Positions 1 to 9,697 of a stretch of DNA of 64,000 nt are shown here, one piece after another. Below the pieces are notes generated by a model. The model was given only the letters and a program-made list of their open reading frames with translations. It did no database searches and was not told the origin of the DNA. The position numbers and the translations under genes are program-made. Each line of letters begins with the position of its first letter. The first letter of the stretch is position 1. This stretch comes from Desulfonatronum thiodismutans (GTDB lineage Bacteria; Desulfobacterota; Desulfovibrionia; Desulfovibrionales; Desulfonatronaceae), in NCBI RefSeq assembly GCF_000717475.1, contig NZ_JPIK01000018.1, forward strand, positions 132,374 to 196,373, written 5' to 3'.

Positions 1-81
1 GCCTTGGGCGGAGCCCTTCAGGAGCCCTCTCGGTCGCCTGGTGTTTCATTCAGTCCATCATCACGCCAATTGACACGCCAA

Positions 82-1191
82 TTATCCCATTGGACCGGCC
101 TCAAGCCAGGTCTGTACCGGGGTGAAATCCCGCTGTTGGTAGCGGGCCGCCTCTTCCAGCAGGAGCGTGCCTTTGGCGCAGGTCAGGCCCCGGGCCAGCC
201 AGGGGTCGTCCTTGCAGGCCTGGACCACGCCCTTGGCCGCGATGGCCAGGATCTTGTCCAGCAGGGCTTCGCCGTACCCGGCCGAGGCCGTGACCGGGAC
301 AGCGCCCGGGATGTTGTCCACGCAGAAATGGCGCACCCCGTCCACCTCGTAGACCGGATCAGCCCAGGTGGTGGGGCGGCTGGTCTCGATGGCCCCGGCC
401 CGGTCGCAGGAAATGTCCACGATTACGGCCCCGGGCTTGAGTCGGCCCAGCATTTCCCGGGTGATCAGGTGGTCGGGCCGCTCCTTGGGCCAGAGCACGC
501 AGTTGACCACCGCGTCCACATCCTCCAGGTGGCGTTCCAGCTCGGTCACATCCCCCACAAGCAGGTTCCGGTCGTGCCAGTCCAGGGCCGCGGCCTTGCG
601 CGCGCCCTCGAAAACATCCAGTCCGATCACCGTGGCCCCCAGCCCCAACAGGGTGCGCACGGCCCCGCGTCCCACGTTGCCCAGCCCCAGAACCAACGCC
701 TTCAGGGCGGGTTCTCCGAAGTGGCCCATGAAATGCCGCCCCGTGCCGCCGTAGGTCGCCAGGCACAGCCGCACGGCCTCCAACGCGCCCACTTCTCCGG
801 CCAGGACGCAGTTGGGCGAGCCGAAGCGGTGCGTGTTCTCCGCGGATATCGCGATCAGGCCGACCCGGAGAAAGACGTCCAGCTCCTCCTTGTTCATGGC
901 CGCGTGGATGTTGGTCAGGATGATATGTTCAGGCCGGAGCAGCGGGTACTCCGGCGGCAGAACCTCCTTGACCTTGACGATCAACCGGGCCGAGTCGAAA
1001 ATTTCCTTGGCCGTCGGCAGCACCGTGGCACCGACCGCCTCGTAATCCTGGTCTGAAGCGCGGGCCAGCAAGCCCGTGCCGGATTCCACGAGCACGGCGT
1101 GTCCGGCCCGCGTCAGTCGTTGAACCTGTCTGGGCAGCAGAGCCGCCCGTCCTTCCTGGGGTTTGATTTCCTTGGGAATGCCGATCCGCAT
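82..1191 (-). CDS. ald: Alanine dehydrogenase / PNT-family oxidoreductase
   Basis: Probable NAD-dependent alanine dehydrogenase (L-alanine + NAD to pyruvate + ammonia), cytosolic, 369 residues, the usual family length. Visible are the MRIGIPKE start of the AlaDH/PNT fold, Arg15 in EGRAAL, Lys73/Lys75 in VKVKE and His96 in NIHAAMN, which fall where the family's substrate residues lie, a Rossmann loop GLGNVGRGA near residue 170, and a C-terminal DNIPGAVPVTAS matching the family block. The start is preceded by GAGGAAAC. The nucleotide loop differs from the classic GGGVVG, so a related carboxyethyl-amino-acid synthase cannot be excluded. The gene diverges from the exporter at 1335. The 81 bases before it hold nothing I recognise. 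Confidence 0.78.
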   Translation of the reverse strand: MRIGIPKEIKPQEGRAALLPRQVQRLTRAGHAVLVESGTGLLARASDQDYEAVGATVLPTAKEIFDSARLIVKVKEVLPPEYPLLRPEHIILTNIHAAMNKEELDVFLRVGLIAISAENTHRFGSPNCVLAGEVGALEAVRLCLATYGGTGRHFMGHFGEPALKALVLGLGNVGRGAVRTLLGLGATVIGLDVFEGARKAAALDWHDRNLLVGDVTELERHLEDVDAVVNCVLWPKERPDHLITREMLGRLKPGAVIVDISCDRAGAIETSRPTTWADPVYEVDGVRHFCVDNIPGAVPVTASAGYGEALLDKILAIAAKGVVQACKDDPWLARGLTCAKGTLLLEEAARYQQRDFTPVQTWLEAGPMG

Positions 1192-1334
1192 TGTTTCCTC
1201 GCGAAAGCGTCGTTGACGGTTGATGTGGTTGGGCGTACGAAGCCCGGATTTTCAAGTCTGATATGTAACGCGGTTCCCCCCGCTGCTACCCCAGCGGCTT
1301 CCCCCGTAGCTTCTCGGGCCCGAAAAGGATCGAC

Positions 1335-2237
1335 ATGGTTCCCGCTGAAATTCTGGCGCTCTGCGCCGCCTTGTGCTGGTCCTTCGGTGGACTGATCGCC
1401 CTGGTTCCGGCCCGTGAATTGGGTGCTCTGCCTTTCAATCGCCTGCGCATGTCCATGGTCTTCGTGATGCTCGCCCTGGCCGCCCTGGTCACCGGGGGCT
1501 GGTGGAGCCTGACCCTGGAACACTCCTCCGTGCTGGTTGTCTCGGCCATGGTGGGCATCTTCCTGGGGGACACGGCCCTGTTCGCGGCCTTGCGCCGGTT
1601 GGGACCGAGGCGTTCCGGAATCCTTTTCGCCACCAACGCCCCCATGACCGCGCTGCTGGGCATCCTCATTCTGGGCGAGCGAATGTCCCCGCTCACCCTG
1701 GTTGGATGCATCCTGGTGATGATCGGGGTGGTCATGGCCATCCACTTCAGGAGCGAGGCGGCGGCGCGGCATGCTTTCGAGGAGGTTCGCGGCCGGTTGG
1801 CCGTGGGCGTGCTCATCGGCCTGGGGGCCGCCCTGTGCCAGGCCGTGTCCACGATCATCGCCAAGCCCGTTCTGGCCTCGGGCGTGGACCCGGTGGCGGC
1901 CTCGGCCCTGCGCGTGGGCACCGCGGCCCTGGCCCTCTCCGCAACCTTGCTTCTACCGTCCTCCATGTTCCATTCCCCGGCCAAAATCACGCCCAAAATA
2001 GCCGGTCTGACCGCGCTCAGCGGTCTGGTGGGCATGGCCCTGGGCATGACCTTTCTTTTGGCCGCCCTGGCCCGGGGCACGGCCGGGGTGGTGTCCACCC
2101 TGTCCGCCACCTCCCCGGTGCTGATCCTGCCCATTCTCTGGGTCGCCACCCGCCAACGCCCGGCCGGTCCGGCCTGGCTGGGCGCGATTTTGGCGGTGAT
2201 CGGAGCGGCCTGTATTTTCAACGGACAGGCGTTCTGA
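1335..2237 (+). CDS. EamA/DMT-family transporter
   Basis: Integral membrane protein of 300 residues from the drug/metabolite transporter superfamily, which typically exports amino acids or other small metabolites. The sequence shows about ten hydrophobic segments arranged as two EamA repeats of roughly 140 residues. The first begins ILALCAALCWSFGGL, and each repeat ends in a segment of the kind GCILVMIGVVMAI. A short polar stretch (FRSEAAARHAFEEVRGR) joins the halves. The start is supported by AAAGGA seven bases upstream. It stands alone between a divergent dehydrogenase gene and a repeat. The substrate cannot be read from the sequence. Confidence 0.85.
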   Translation: MVPAEILALCAALCWSFGGLIALVPARELGALPFNRLRMSMVFVMLALAALVTGGWWSLTLEHSSVLVVSAMVGIFLGDTALFAALRRLGPRRSGILFATNAPMTALLGILILGERMSPLTLVGCILVMIGVVMAIHFRSEAAARHAFEEVRGRLAVGVLIGLGAALCQAVSTIIAKPVLASGVDPVAASALRVGTAALALSATLLLPSSMFHSPAKITPKIAGLTALSGLVGMALGMTFLLAALARGTAGVVSTLSATSPVLILPILWVATRQRPAGPAWLGAILAVIGAACIFNGQAF

Positions 2238-2253
2238 CGGAGATTCGCGGCGG

Positions 2254-2380
2254 GCTCTTGCTCGAAATCGAAATCGTGATCGAAATCGCTCTTGAACAAA
2301 AACATTCCAATACATAGTGATGACTGACTTTTTTTGATAGATTCCGATTTCGATACCGATTTCGATCCTGACTCAAATGT
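2254..2380. repeat. AATCGAA-rich inverted repeat, copy 1
   Basis: The left arm (2261-2288) is built of repeated CGAAATCG-type units and the right arm (2338-2370) of the complementary CCGATTTCGATA units, separated by about 50 bases containing a T-run. It lies between two convergent genes. A second copy of the same design lies at 39756-39848, so this is a dispersed repeat and not a one-off terminator, although it could act as one in both directions. Confidence 0.7.
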
Positions 2381-2420
2381 CGATTGGCCCAAGAGATATC
2401 TTCTTGAAAGCAAAATTGCC

Positions 2421-3182
2421 TCAGTGCGAAAGGATCTGGGAAAGAAACAGCTTGGCCCGGTCCGTGCGCGGATTCCTGAAGAATTCCAGCGGCGTGTTGG
2501 CCTCGATGATTTCTCCGTCGTCCATGAAGACCACCCGGTCGGCCACTTCCCGGGCAAAGCCCATTTCGTGGGTCACGCAAAGCATGGTCATTCCGGACTT
2601 GGCCAGGTCCACCATCACGTCCAGGACTTCCTTGATCATTTCCGGGTCCAGGGCGCTGGTGGGCTCATCGAAAAGCATGATTTTCGGACTCATGCACAGA
2701 CAGCGGGCAATGGCCGCCCGTTGCTGCTGGCCGCCGGAGAGCTGGGCCGGATATTTGTCCGCCTGATCCGGGATGCGCACCCGTTCCAGATAGTGCATGG
2801 CCTGTTTCCGGGCCTCTTCCAGGGGCATGCGCCGCACCCAGAGCGGGGCCATGGTGCAGTTTTCCATGATCGTCAGGTGCGGGAAAAGATTAAAGTTCTG
2901 GAACAGCATGCCCACTTCCCGGCGCACCCGGTCGATGCGTTTCAGATCGTCGGTCAACTCGATCCCGTCCACCAGAATCCGACCGCGCTGATGGATTTCC
3001 AGGCGGTTGATGCACCGGATCAGGGTGGACTTGCCGGAGCCCGAGGGACCGCAGATCACAACCCGCTCGCCCCGGGCCACGTCCAGATGAATGTCCTTCA
3101 GGGCGTGAAACGGGCCGAACCACTTGTGCAGCCCTTCGATCCGGATGACCATGTCCGCTGACGCGTGTTCGTTCATTTCCAT
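2421..3182 (-). CDS. aapP: Amino-acid ABC transporter ATPase (AapP/BztD type)
   Basis: Cytoplasmic ATPase, 253 residues, that powers the two permeases encoded upstream. Motifs in order: Walker [10 protein letters not shown] near residue 45, the ABC signature [14 protein letters not shown] near 148, Walker [15 protein letters not shown] near 168 and the switch histidine in CVTHEMG. The GlnQ/HisP/AapP-type sequence IRCINRLE follows Walker A. Methionines at 1, 3 and 11 are all possible starts; the conserved domain begins at about residue 11. It is the last gene of the leftward aapJ-aapQ-aapM-aapP cluster, 52 bases after aapM. Confidence 0.92.
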   Translation of the reverse strand: MEMNEHASADMVIRIEGLHKWFGPFHALKDIHLDVARGERVVICGPSGSGKSTLIRCINRLEIHQRGRILVDGIELTDDLKRIDRVRREVGMLFQNFNLFPHLTIMENCTMAPLWVRRMPLEEARKQAMHYLERVRIPDQADKYPAQLSGGQQQRAAIARCLCMSPKIMLFDEPTSALDPEMIKEVLDVMVDLAKSGMTMLCVTHEMGFAREVADRVVFMDDGEIIEANTPLEFFRNPRTDRAKLFLSQILSH

Positions 3183-3234
3183 TTCGTTTTTCCGTTCCTC
3201 AACGTTTCTTCATCCGCGACGACGGTTCGCTTCG

Positions 3235-4674
3235 TCATCTGTCCGTCTTCAGCCGCCTTTCCAGGTGCATGGAGTAGCGGGACAGGGCGAAGCAGAGCAG
3301 CCAGAAGGCCAGGCCCGCGAAGACATAGGCTTCCTTGGTGTAGCCCAGCCAGTTGCTGTCGGCCAGAGCGCTTTTCAGAATACCCAGAATGTCCATCAGG
3401 TTGATCACCGCCACCAGGGTGGTGTCCTTGAGCAGGCCCAGAAACGTGTTGGTAATCCCCGGAATGACCAGCCGCAGGGCCTGGGGCAGGATGATCAGGC
3501 GCATGGACTTCCAGTAGCGCAGGCCCAGGGCTTCGGCCGCCTCGTACTGGCCCTTGGGGATGGCCTGCAGGCCCCCCCGGACCACCTCGGCCATGTAGGC
3601 CGCGTAAAACAGGGATACCCCGATCAGGGCCCGCAGCAATTTATCGAAATGTACGCCCTGGGGCAGGGTCAGGGGCAGCATCACCGAGACCATGAACAGC
3701 ACTGAAATCAAGGGTACCCCGCGTACGAACTCGATGAAGCTGACGCACAGGGCCTTGATCACCGGCATCCGGCTGCGCCGACCAAGGGCCAGGAGAATAC
3801 CCACGGGCAGGGAGACGGCGATGCCGATCCCGGCGATGACCAGGGTCAAAAACATGCCTCCCCAGCGGTCGGTCTCCACCAGGGGCAGTCCCAGCCCTCC
3901 GCCCAGGAGCAGCAGATAGGCGGCGCAGGGATAGAGGGTGAACAGCAGGGCGAACCGCCAGGAGGTCACGGACCGGCCGGACAGGGCAAAGATGAGAAAG
4001 GCCAGGCTTCCCGCGGCCAGAGCCATGGGGCCGGCCGCGCCGGGGTCCAGGCTCTGCATCGCCCTGCTCACGACAAACCAGACCAGGATCGGAACACCGA
4101 TGAACACGGCCTGGCGCAGCCAGGGGGGCATGGCCGGCGGGAGCAGCTTGCGTTTGAACGCCCGGCCGAGCAGTTCCGGAACCAGGAGCAAACCCAAGGC
4201 CGCCAGACCGGGGAGAATGCCGTGGAACACGAGGCTGTAGGCCGCCACGGCCAGCGGCAAGAGCAGCAACAGGCTTTGCTTGATCCGCTCCCGGAAAGGC
4301 AGGAGAGTGGAAAGGATCAACGGTCCGCCCAGCCCAACCAGCAGCAAGAAGGTCAAAACGACCCGCCAGCGTTCGGCCAAGGGATAAAAGCCGTACATCA
4401 GCAGGTCGAAGCGGACCCGGATGAACACCCAACAGGCTCCGTCCGGATTGCCCTGGGGCGGCAGGCAGGCGTCCTTGGTCTGGCCGATCCAGTTGGCCGA
4501 AAACAGGCCCCAGTTCAGTATCGGCGGCAGAGCCGCCAGGAGCAGGCCCGCCGCGGCCAAGGTCGTCAGCGAGTTCAGCCAGGAGGAGAACAGGTTCTTG
4601 CGCAGCCAGCCCAGGACCCCGACCTCGGACAGGGGCGGCGGCAGGTCCGGATGACGGGTGGTCTTCACGTACAT
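3235..4674 (-). CDS. aapM: Amino-acid ABC transporter permease (AapM/BztC type)
   Basis: Inner-membrane permease of 479 residues. The N-terminal half carries several extra hydrophobic segments and a periplasmic-looking loop with two cysteines, as in AapM/BztC. The C-terminal ~220 residues form the HisM-type permease domain, with the EAA loop EAAEALGLRYWKSMRLIILPQA near residue 400 that docks on the ATPase. This is longer than AapM of rhizobia, mostly through a middle hydrophobic region. Three bases separate it from aapQ, so translation is probably coupled. Confidence 0.9.
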   Translation of the reverse strand: MYVKTTRHPDLPPPLSEVGVLGWLRKNLFSSWLNSLTTLAAAGLLLAALPPILNWGLFSANWIGQTKDACLPPQGNPDGACWVFIRVRFDLLMYGFYPLAERWRVVLTFLLLVGLGGPLILSTLLPFRERIKQSLLLLLPLAVAAYSLVFHGILPGLAALGLLLVPELLGRAFKRKLLPPAMPPWLRQAVFIGVPILVWFVVSRAMQSLDPGAAGPMALAAGSLAFLIFALSGRSVTSWRFALLFTLYPCAAYLLLLGGGLGLPLVETDRWGGMFLTLVIAGIGIAVSLPVGILLALGRRSRMPVIKALCVSFIEFVRGVPLISVLFMVSVMLPLTLPQGVHFDKLLRALIGVSLFYAAYMAEVVRGGLQAIPKGQYEAAEALGLRYWKSMRLIILPQALRLVIPGITNTFLGLLKDTTLVAVINLMDILGILKSALADSNWLGYTKEAYVFAGLAFWLLCFALSRYSMHLERRLKTDR

Positions 4675-4677
4675 GGA

Positions 4678-5892
4678 CTACCGCTCCTTCAGGGCCATCC
4701 GCTTGTTGTACCAGTTCATGAACAGGGAAATGAGCAGGCTCACGGTCAGATAGAAGAGCATGGTCATGGCGATGATTTCCACGGCCTGCCCGGTCTGGTT
4801 CAACGTCGTGCCGGCAAAGACCGAGATCAGATCCGGGTAGCCGATAACCACGGCCAGGGAGGAATTCTTGACCAACGTCAGGTGCTGGCTGGTCAGGGGC
4901 GGGATGATCACCCGCATGGCCTGGGGGATGACCACCAGGCGCATGATCGTGCCGGGCCGCAGCCCCAGGGCCGCGGCGGCCTCCTCCTGGCCCCTGTCCA
5001 CGGACTGGATCCCGGCCCGGACGTTCTCGGCGATGAATCCGGCGGTGTACAGGGTCAGGGCCAGGATCAGGGCGATCAGTTCCGGCAGCAGGGTCATGCC
5101 GCCCTGAAAATTGAAGCCGCGCAGTTCCGGAATCACCCAGGTCAGGGGGAATCCGGCCAGGGACGCGCCCAGCAGAGGCAGGACCGCCAGCAGGCCCAGG
5201 GAGGCCGCGAAGGTCGGAAATCGTTGGCCAGTCAGGCGCTGGCGGCGCCTGGACCAGAGGACCAGGGCGATCACGGCCAGGACGGCTAGGAGGGCGAAGG
5301 CGAGAATCAGCCACGATCCGGGATGAAATTCGGGTCGGGGTAGGATCACCCCCCGGTTGCAGAGAAAGAAGGTCTCCCAGAGGCTGTAGGACTGACGCGG
5401 GCCGGGCAGCGGCATCAGGATGGCGATGTACCAGAACAGAATCTGCAGGAGCAGGGGAATGTTCCGGATCAGGCCGATATAGGCCGCGGCCAGGCTCGAA
5501 ACCAACCAGTTGGAGGAGAGCCGGAGCACGCCCACCACGAAGCCGATCAGGGTGGAGGCCGTGATGCTGATCACCGAGACCAGCAGGGTGTTCAACAGGC
5601 CCACCCAGAACACCCGGGCATAGGTGCTGGACCGGGAGTACTCGATCAGGGTCTGGCTGATCTCGAAGCCCGCGGTCTGGCCCAGAAAACCGAAGCCCGA
5701 GGAGATCCCGGCCCGCTTCAGGTTGTCCGCCGTGGTGGAGACCACCCAGATCAACCCCGCGACCACCGCGGCAAAGACCAGCAACTGGACCAGCGCGGAC
5801 CGGAACGCGGGGTTGTTCGCAAGCCCGGCTAGACCGGCGAGCCGGGACGGGCGAGCCGGGTCAGGGGACGTCTTGGGAGCGAGGGAGGACAT
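4678..5892 (-). CDS. aapQ: Amino-acid ABC transporter permease (AapQ/BztB type)
   Basis: Inner-membrane permease of 404 residues, partner of the next gene. It has a hydrophobic segment at about 35-55, the motif NTLLVSVISITASTLIGF near 115, a large insert in the middle typical of AapQ, and the EAA loop EAAAALGLRPGTIMRLVVIPQA near residue 320. The ribosome-binding site upstream of 5892 is weak, which fits translation from a processed or read-through transcript of the binding-protein gene across the 277-base gap. That gap holds a strong hairpin (5974-6011) and a palindromic repeat (6045-6171). Confidence 0.9.
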   Translation of the reverse strand: MSSLAPKTSPDPARPSRLAGLAGLANNPAFRSALVQLLVFAAVVAGLIWVVSTTADNLKRAGISSGFGFLGQTAGFEISQTLIEYSRSSTYARVFWVGLLNTLLVSVISITASTLIGFVVGVLRLSSNWLVSSLAAAYIGLIRNIPLLLQILFWYIAILMPLPGPRQSYSLWETFFLCNRGVILPRPEFHPGSWLILAFALLAVLAVIALVLWSRRRQRLTGQRFPTFAASLGLLAVLPLLGASLAGFPLTWVIPELRGFNFQGGMTLLPELIALILALTLYTAGFIAENVRAGIQSVDRGQEEAAAALGLRPGTIMRLVVIPQAMRVIIPPLTSQHLTLVKNSSLAVVIGYPDLISVFAGTTLNQTGQAVEIIAMTMLFYLTVSLLISLFMNWYNKRMALKER

Positions 5893-5973
5893 GAGGATGG
5901 GCGGGGTTCAGGGCACGTGGCGGTATGCCGCGAAAGTGATGTTCATATTCGGTAAATTCCAACCTCAACCAAG

Positions 5974-6011
5974 CGAAAAGGCCGCCTCGTCGAGGCGAGG
6001 CGGCCTTTTCG
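5974..6011 (-). terminator. 16-bp perfect hairpin between aapJ and aapQ
   Basis: Arms 5974-5989 and 5996-6011 are perfectly complementary (AAAAGGCCGCCTCG type) around a six-base loop. Read on the minus strand, the downstream arm ends in TTTTCG. The short T-run inside the stem suggests a partial Rho-independent terminator or mRNA stabiliser that would keep the binding-protein transcript more abundant than that of the permease genes downstream. That arrangement is common in binding-protein-dependent transporters; here it is inferred from position. Confidence 0.7.
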
Positions 6012-6044
6012 AAAGCGATTAAACAAGCTGACAAAGTCTGACTC

Positions 6045-6171
6045 GCAGGCTGTTCAAAAACCTCGCTGGCAAGGCGCAAAAAAAGATCAAGGCCGAAGCG
6101 TATTTGGTCATACGTGAGGATTTGAGCTTTTTGATGCAACGCAGCCAGCGAGGATTTTTCAACAGCCTGTT
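6045..6171. repeat. Dispersed palindromic repeat, family 1 copy A
   Basis: Imperfect inverted repeat of about 125 bases. The outer arms pair GGCTGTTCAAAAACCTCGCT (6048-6067) with AGCGAGGATTTTTCAACAGCC (6147-6167), and the core holds GAAGCGTATTTGGTCATACG. The same core and arm sequences recur at 38160-38285 and 40257-40459. The right end abuts the aapJ stop codon (6170-6172). No coding capacity is seen. Confidence 0.85.
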
Positions 6172-7183
6172 AGCGAATCGGGGGAGCGTAGAGCAGACCG
6201 CCACGGGTCCAGAGGTCGTTCTGGCCGCGTTCCAGCTTCAAGGCCGTGGCCGGTCCCACGTTGCGTTCGAAGATCTCGCCGTAATTGCCCACGTGCTTGA
6301 TGACCTGGTAGGCCCAGGCATTGGTCAGCCCGAACTGTTCGCCGAAATTGCCTTCCTGGCCGAGCAGTCGTTTGACGTTGGGATTGGCCGACTCCAGCAT
6401 TTCATCCACGTTCTGGGAATTCACGCCCAACTCTTCGGCATTGATCAAGGCGAAGAGGGTCCAGCGGGCGATCTTGCTCCAGCGGGGGTCGCCCTGGCGC
6501 ACTGAGGGCCCCAGGGGCTCCTTGGAAATGATTTCCGGCAGGATGACGTGATCTTCCGGGTTGGACAGCGTGGTCCGCCGGGCGGCCAGCCCGGAGGCAT
6601 CGGTGGTGTACACGTCGCAGCGTCCGGTGTCGTAGATCACCGTGGCCTCGTCCGCGCTCTCGAAGACTACGGGCTTGTAGGTCATGCCATGAGCCGCGAA
6701 ATAGTCGGAAACATTCATCTCCGTGGTCGTGCCGATCTGGATGCAGATGGAGGCTTCGTTCAGTTCCTTGGCGCTGGTCACGCCCAGGTTCTTGTTGACC
6801 ATGAAGCCCTGGCCGTCGAAAAAGATGATCCCCGCGAAATCGATGCCCTGTTCCACGTCCCGCTGGAAAGTCCAGGTGGTGTTCCGGGAAAGGACGTCCA
6901 CTTCTCCGGTCTGCACCGCGGTGAAGCGTTCGGTGGTGGTCAGGGGAACGAAGCGGACCTTTTCGGGATCATTGAACACGGCCGAGGCCAGGGCTCGACA
7001 GTAGTCCACGTCCAGGCCTTTCCAGACACCCTGCTCGTCCGGCACGGAGAACCCGGGCACCCTGCCTGCAACGCCGCAGGAAATGTAGCCCTTACCTTTG
7101 ATGTTTTCCAGGACGTCCGCCAAAGCGGTCCCGGTCCAGAAAAAAACCGCCGCGGCCGCCAGAACCAGTATTTTGCCTTTCAT
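6170..7183 (-). CDS. aapJ: Amino-acid ABC transporter binding protein (AapJ/BztA type)
   Basis: Periplasmic binding protein of 337 residues that delivers polar L-amino acids to the permeases. The start at 7183 is chosen because GGAGGAGC precedes it and it opens a signal peptide (MKGKILVLAAAAVFFWTGTALA); an in-frame start 48 bases further upstream lacks this. The mature protein shows the family blocks GRVPGFSVPDEQGVWKGLDV, VDVLSRNTTWTFQRD and ICIQIGTTTEMNV. It is the first gene of the cluster. The 290 bases upstream, shared with divergent selO, must hold both promoters, but I see no unambiguous -35/-10 pair. Confidence 0.92.
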   Translation of the reverse strand: MKGKILVLAAAAVFFWTGTALADVLENIKGKGYISCGVAGRVPGFSVPDEQGVWKGLDVDYCRALASAVFNDPEKVRFVPLTTTERFTAVQTGEVDVLSRNTTWTFQRDVEQGIDFAGIIFFDGQGFMVNKNLGVTSAKELNEASICIQIGTTTEMNVSDYFAAHGMTYKPVVFESADEATVIYDTGRCDVYTTDASGLAARRTTLSNPEDHVILPEIISKEPLGPSVRQGDPRWSKIARWTLFALINAEELGVNSQNVDEMLESANPNVKRLLGQEGNFGEQFGLTNAWAYQVIKHVGNYGEIFERNVGPATALKLERGQNDLWTRGGLLYAPPIR

Positions 7184-7473
7184 CTGCTCCTCCAATCGGT
7201 AACAAGGTGGACAATCAACATGCACGACCATTTCCGCATACCGAGACAGCCCGACCTTCTATCTCCTACGGGCGGACCCGGCAAGAAAACATGAACCGCG
7301 CTTATTTCCCCAGGAGAGGTTGGGAAGTCAAGAATTATATTGAAGGGTCATGCCGGAAGGATGGAGGTTTTTTACGGCTGAAGTGAAAAACCAGCCACAA
7401 CCGCATTGACACCTCGGATCGAGGATGCATAGTTCCGAAATGCAAAATAATCCGTTGATTCCAAAGGAACGAC

Positions 7474-8973
7474 ATGGCCACACATGATCATGCGTCCGGA
7501 GCGCTTGCCGGAGACCCCGAAGGGTGGCGGTTCGACAACAGCTATGCCCGGTTGCCGGAGATGTTCTTTTCCCGGCTGTCTCCGGTTCCGGTGCGCTCGC
7601 CTCGGATGGTGCTTTTCAATCGCGCTTTGGCCGAGTTTCTGGGTCTGAACGGGGAGATTCTCTCCGGGAAGGATGGCGCGGCGGTTTTTTCCGGCAACCG
7701 GCTTCCCGTTGGCGCGGAACCCATTGCCCAGGCCTACGCCGGTCACCAGTTCGGATATTTCACCATGCTCGGCGACGGCCGGGCCATCCTCCTGGGGGAG
7801 CAGATCACCCCGCGCGGCGAACGCTTCGACATCCAGTTCAAAGGCTCCGGGCAGACCCCGTACTCGCGCCGCGGCGATGGCCGGGCGGCGCTGGGGCCGA
7901 TGCTCAGGGAATACATCGTCAGCGAGGCCATGCACGCCCTGGGCGTGCCCACCACCCGGTCCCTGGCCGTGACGGCCACCGGGGAGTCGGTATTCCGGGA
8001 AACCGAACTGACCGGGGCGATTTTGGCCCGGGTCGCGTCCAGCCATATTCGCGTGGGCACGTTCGAGTATCTCACGGCCCAAGGAGCGCCGGAGCATGTC
8101 CGGACCCTCGCGGACTACACTCTGAGCCGCCACTACCCCGAGCTGGAGCCGTCCGATAATCCGTCCTTGGCCCTCCTGCGGGCGGTGATGGAGCGCCAGG
8201 CCGCGCTGGTGGCGAAATGGATGCTTGTCGGATTCGTTCACGGAGTGATGAACACGGACAACATGGCCTTGAGCGGAGAGACCATTGATTACGGCCCCTG
8301 CGCCTTCATGGACGCTTATGACCCGGCGACGGTGTTCAGTTCCATCGACCAGCAAGGCCGCTATGCCTACGGAAATCAGCCCCGGATCGCCCAGTGGAAC
8401 CTGGCCCGTTTCGCCGAGACCCTGGCACCGCTGCTGGATGCGAACCGGGAGAAGGCCGTTGACTTGGCCAACGAGGTGTTGGAATCCTTCCCCGACGCCT
8501 ACCGCGATCATTGGCTGAAGGGGATGCGGGCCAAGCTGGGGTTGGTCACGATCGAGAACGAAGACGCCGATTTGATCCAAGACCTGCTGACGTTCCTGCA
8601 TCAACACGGCTTGGACTACACGAACACCCTGCGCGATCTTGCCGATGAGCACCCGGAACGCCTGCCGTTGTTTCAGGACGAGGCCTTTACGGGATGGCTG
8701 GCGCGCTGGCGGGCGCGGCTGGATCGACAGCCGGAGTCCTCGGGAGCCATACAGTCCGTCCGTGAACGGATGCGCGCCAATAATCCCGCCGTGATTCCCC
8801 GCAACCACCGCGTGGAGGAGGCCCTGGAAGCCGCGGTGCTCCACGGCGACATGTCCGTGACGCACCGGTTGCTGGACGTCCTGGTCCAGCCGTACGTTGA
8901 TCCCGTTGACCCCGACTACCGCTTGCCGCCTCCAGCCTTGGCCGAACCCTACAAAACGTTCTGCGGAACATGA
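7474..8973 (+). CDS. selO: Protein adenylyltransferase SelO (YdiU/UPF0061)
   Basis: Pseudokinase-fold enzyme that transfers AMP from ATP to protein hydroxyls (Ser/Thr/Tyr), linked in other bacteria to redox homeostasis. It has 499 residues, close to E. coli YdiU. Diagnostic blocks are [18 protein letters not shown] near residue 90, the [18 protein letters not shown] segment near 127, and the metal-binding stretch [24 protein letters not shown] near 260. The C-terminus ends YKTFCGT, with a cysteine where some eukaryotic members carry selenocysteine. AAAGGAA precedes the ATG. It is monocistronic. Confidence 0.95.
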   Translation: MATHDHASGALAGDPEGWRFDNSYARLPEMFFSRLSPVPVRSPRMVLFNRALAEFLGLNGEILSGKDGAAVFSGNRLPVGAEPIAQAYAGHQFGYFTMLGDGRAILLGEQITPRGERFDIQFKGSGQTPYSRRGDGRAALGPMLREYIVSEAMHALGVPTTRSLAVTATGESVFRETELTGAILARVASSHIRVGTFEYLTAQGAPEHVRTLADYTLSRHYPELEPSDNPSLALLRAVMERQAALVAKWMLVGFVHGVMNTDNMALSGETIDYGPCAFMDAYDPATVFSSIDQQGRYAYGNQPRIAQWNLARFAETLAPLLDANREKAVDLANEVLESFPDAYRDHWLKGMRAKLGLVTIENEDADLIQDLLTFLHQHGLDYTNTLRDLADEHPERLPLFQDEAFTGWLARWRARLDRQPESSGAIQSVRERMRANNPAVIPRNHRVEEALEAAVLHGDMSVTHRLLDVLVQPYVDPVDPDYRLPPPALAEPYKTFCGT

Positions 8974-9046
8974 CGGATACGACCGGATCGAGACCGCGGA
9001 CTTTGTTTATTGATGCGGCCCAGTCCCGTCATCAGACCAAACGATC

Positions 9047-9697
9047 ATGGGATTCTACGCCAACACCGTTCTTCCCCGGCTGATTCACGCCACCTGCGGT
9101 AAAGGGTCGATCCGTCGCCTGCGGGCGCGAATCATCCCACCTGCCCTGGGCCGCGTTCTGGAGGTCGGGGTCGGCTCCGGCCTGAACCTGCAATATTATA
9201 ATCCGGTTGCGGTAACTGAGCTTTGGGGGCTTGATCCATCCCCGGAAATGCTCCGCATCGCGGCCCGCGCGGCCCGCTCCGGCCCGGTCGTTCCACACTG
9301 GATCAACCGAAGCGTGGAAGGACTCCCCTTGGAGAGCTCGAGCATGGACACGATAGTCATGACCTTCACGCTTTGCAGCGTCGCTTCGCCGGAAGAGGGG
9401 TTGCGGCAAATGTGTCGGGTGCTCAAGCCGGGAGGGACGCTGATCTTTTGCGAGCACGGGGCCGCGCCGGACCCGGCCGTGCGTCGCTGGCAGGACCGGC
9501 TGACCCCGATCTGGAAGCGGTTGGCCGGCGGATGCCACCTGAACAGGGATATCTCGGGCTTATTGACCAGGAGCGGTTTTCGTTTGACCACTCTGGAGAC
9601 GACCGTGGTCCGGAAGTGGTGGCTGGCTGGGCATATTTTCCATGGAACCGCCACGAAACCGGCGGGGTCGAATGAATCTGACGCGAGGTCGGTATGA
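9047..9697 (+). CDS. Class I SAM-dependent methyltransferase
   Basis: Protein of 216 residues with the Rossmann methyltransferase motifs: motif I VLEVGVGSGLNLQYY near residue 38, the acidic end of strand 2 in LWGLDPSPEMLRIA, and a post-motif stretch MDTIVMTFTLCSVASPEEGLRQMCRVLKPGG. The layout resembles the METTL7/UbiE-like 'methyltransferase type 11' group. The C-terminal SGFRLTTLETTVVRKWWLAGHIFHGTA recalls lipid-directed members, but the substrate is unknown. It overlaps the following thioesterase gene by four bases, so the two are probably co-translated. Confidence 0.85.
   Translation: MGFYANTVLPRLIHATCGKGSIRRLRARIIPPALGRVLEVGVGSGLNLQYYNPVAVTELWGLDPSPEMLRIAARAARSGPVVPHWINRSVEGLPLESSSMDTIVMTFTLCSVASPEEGLRQMCRVLKPGGTLIFCEHGAAPDPAVRRWQDRLTPIWKRLAGGCHLNRDISGLLTRSGFRLTTLETTVVRKWWLAGHIFHGTATKPAGSNESDARSV

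Noticed and set aside
1..81. Window start as a possible gene end.
   Set aside because: The sequence is too short to match any family and no stop/hairpin arrangement stands out.
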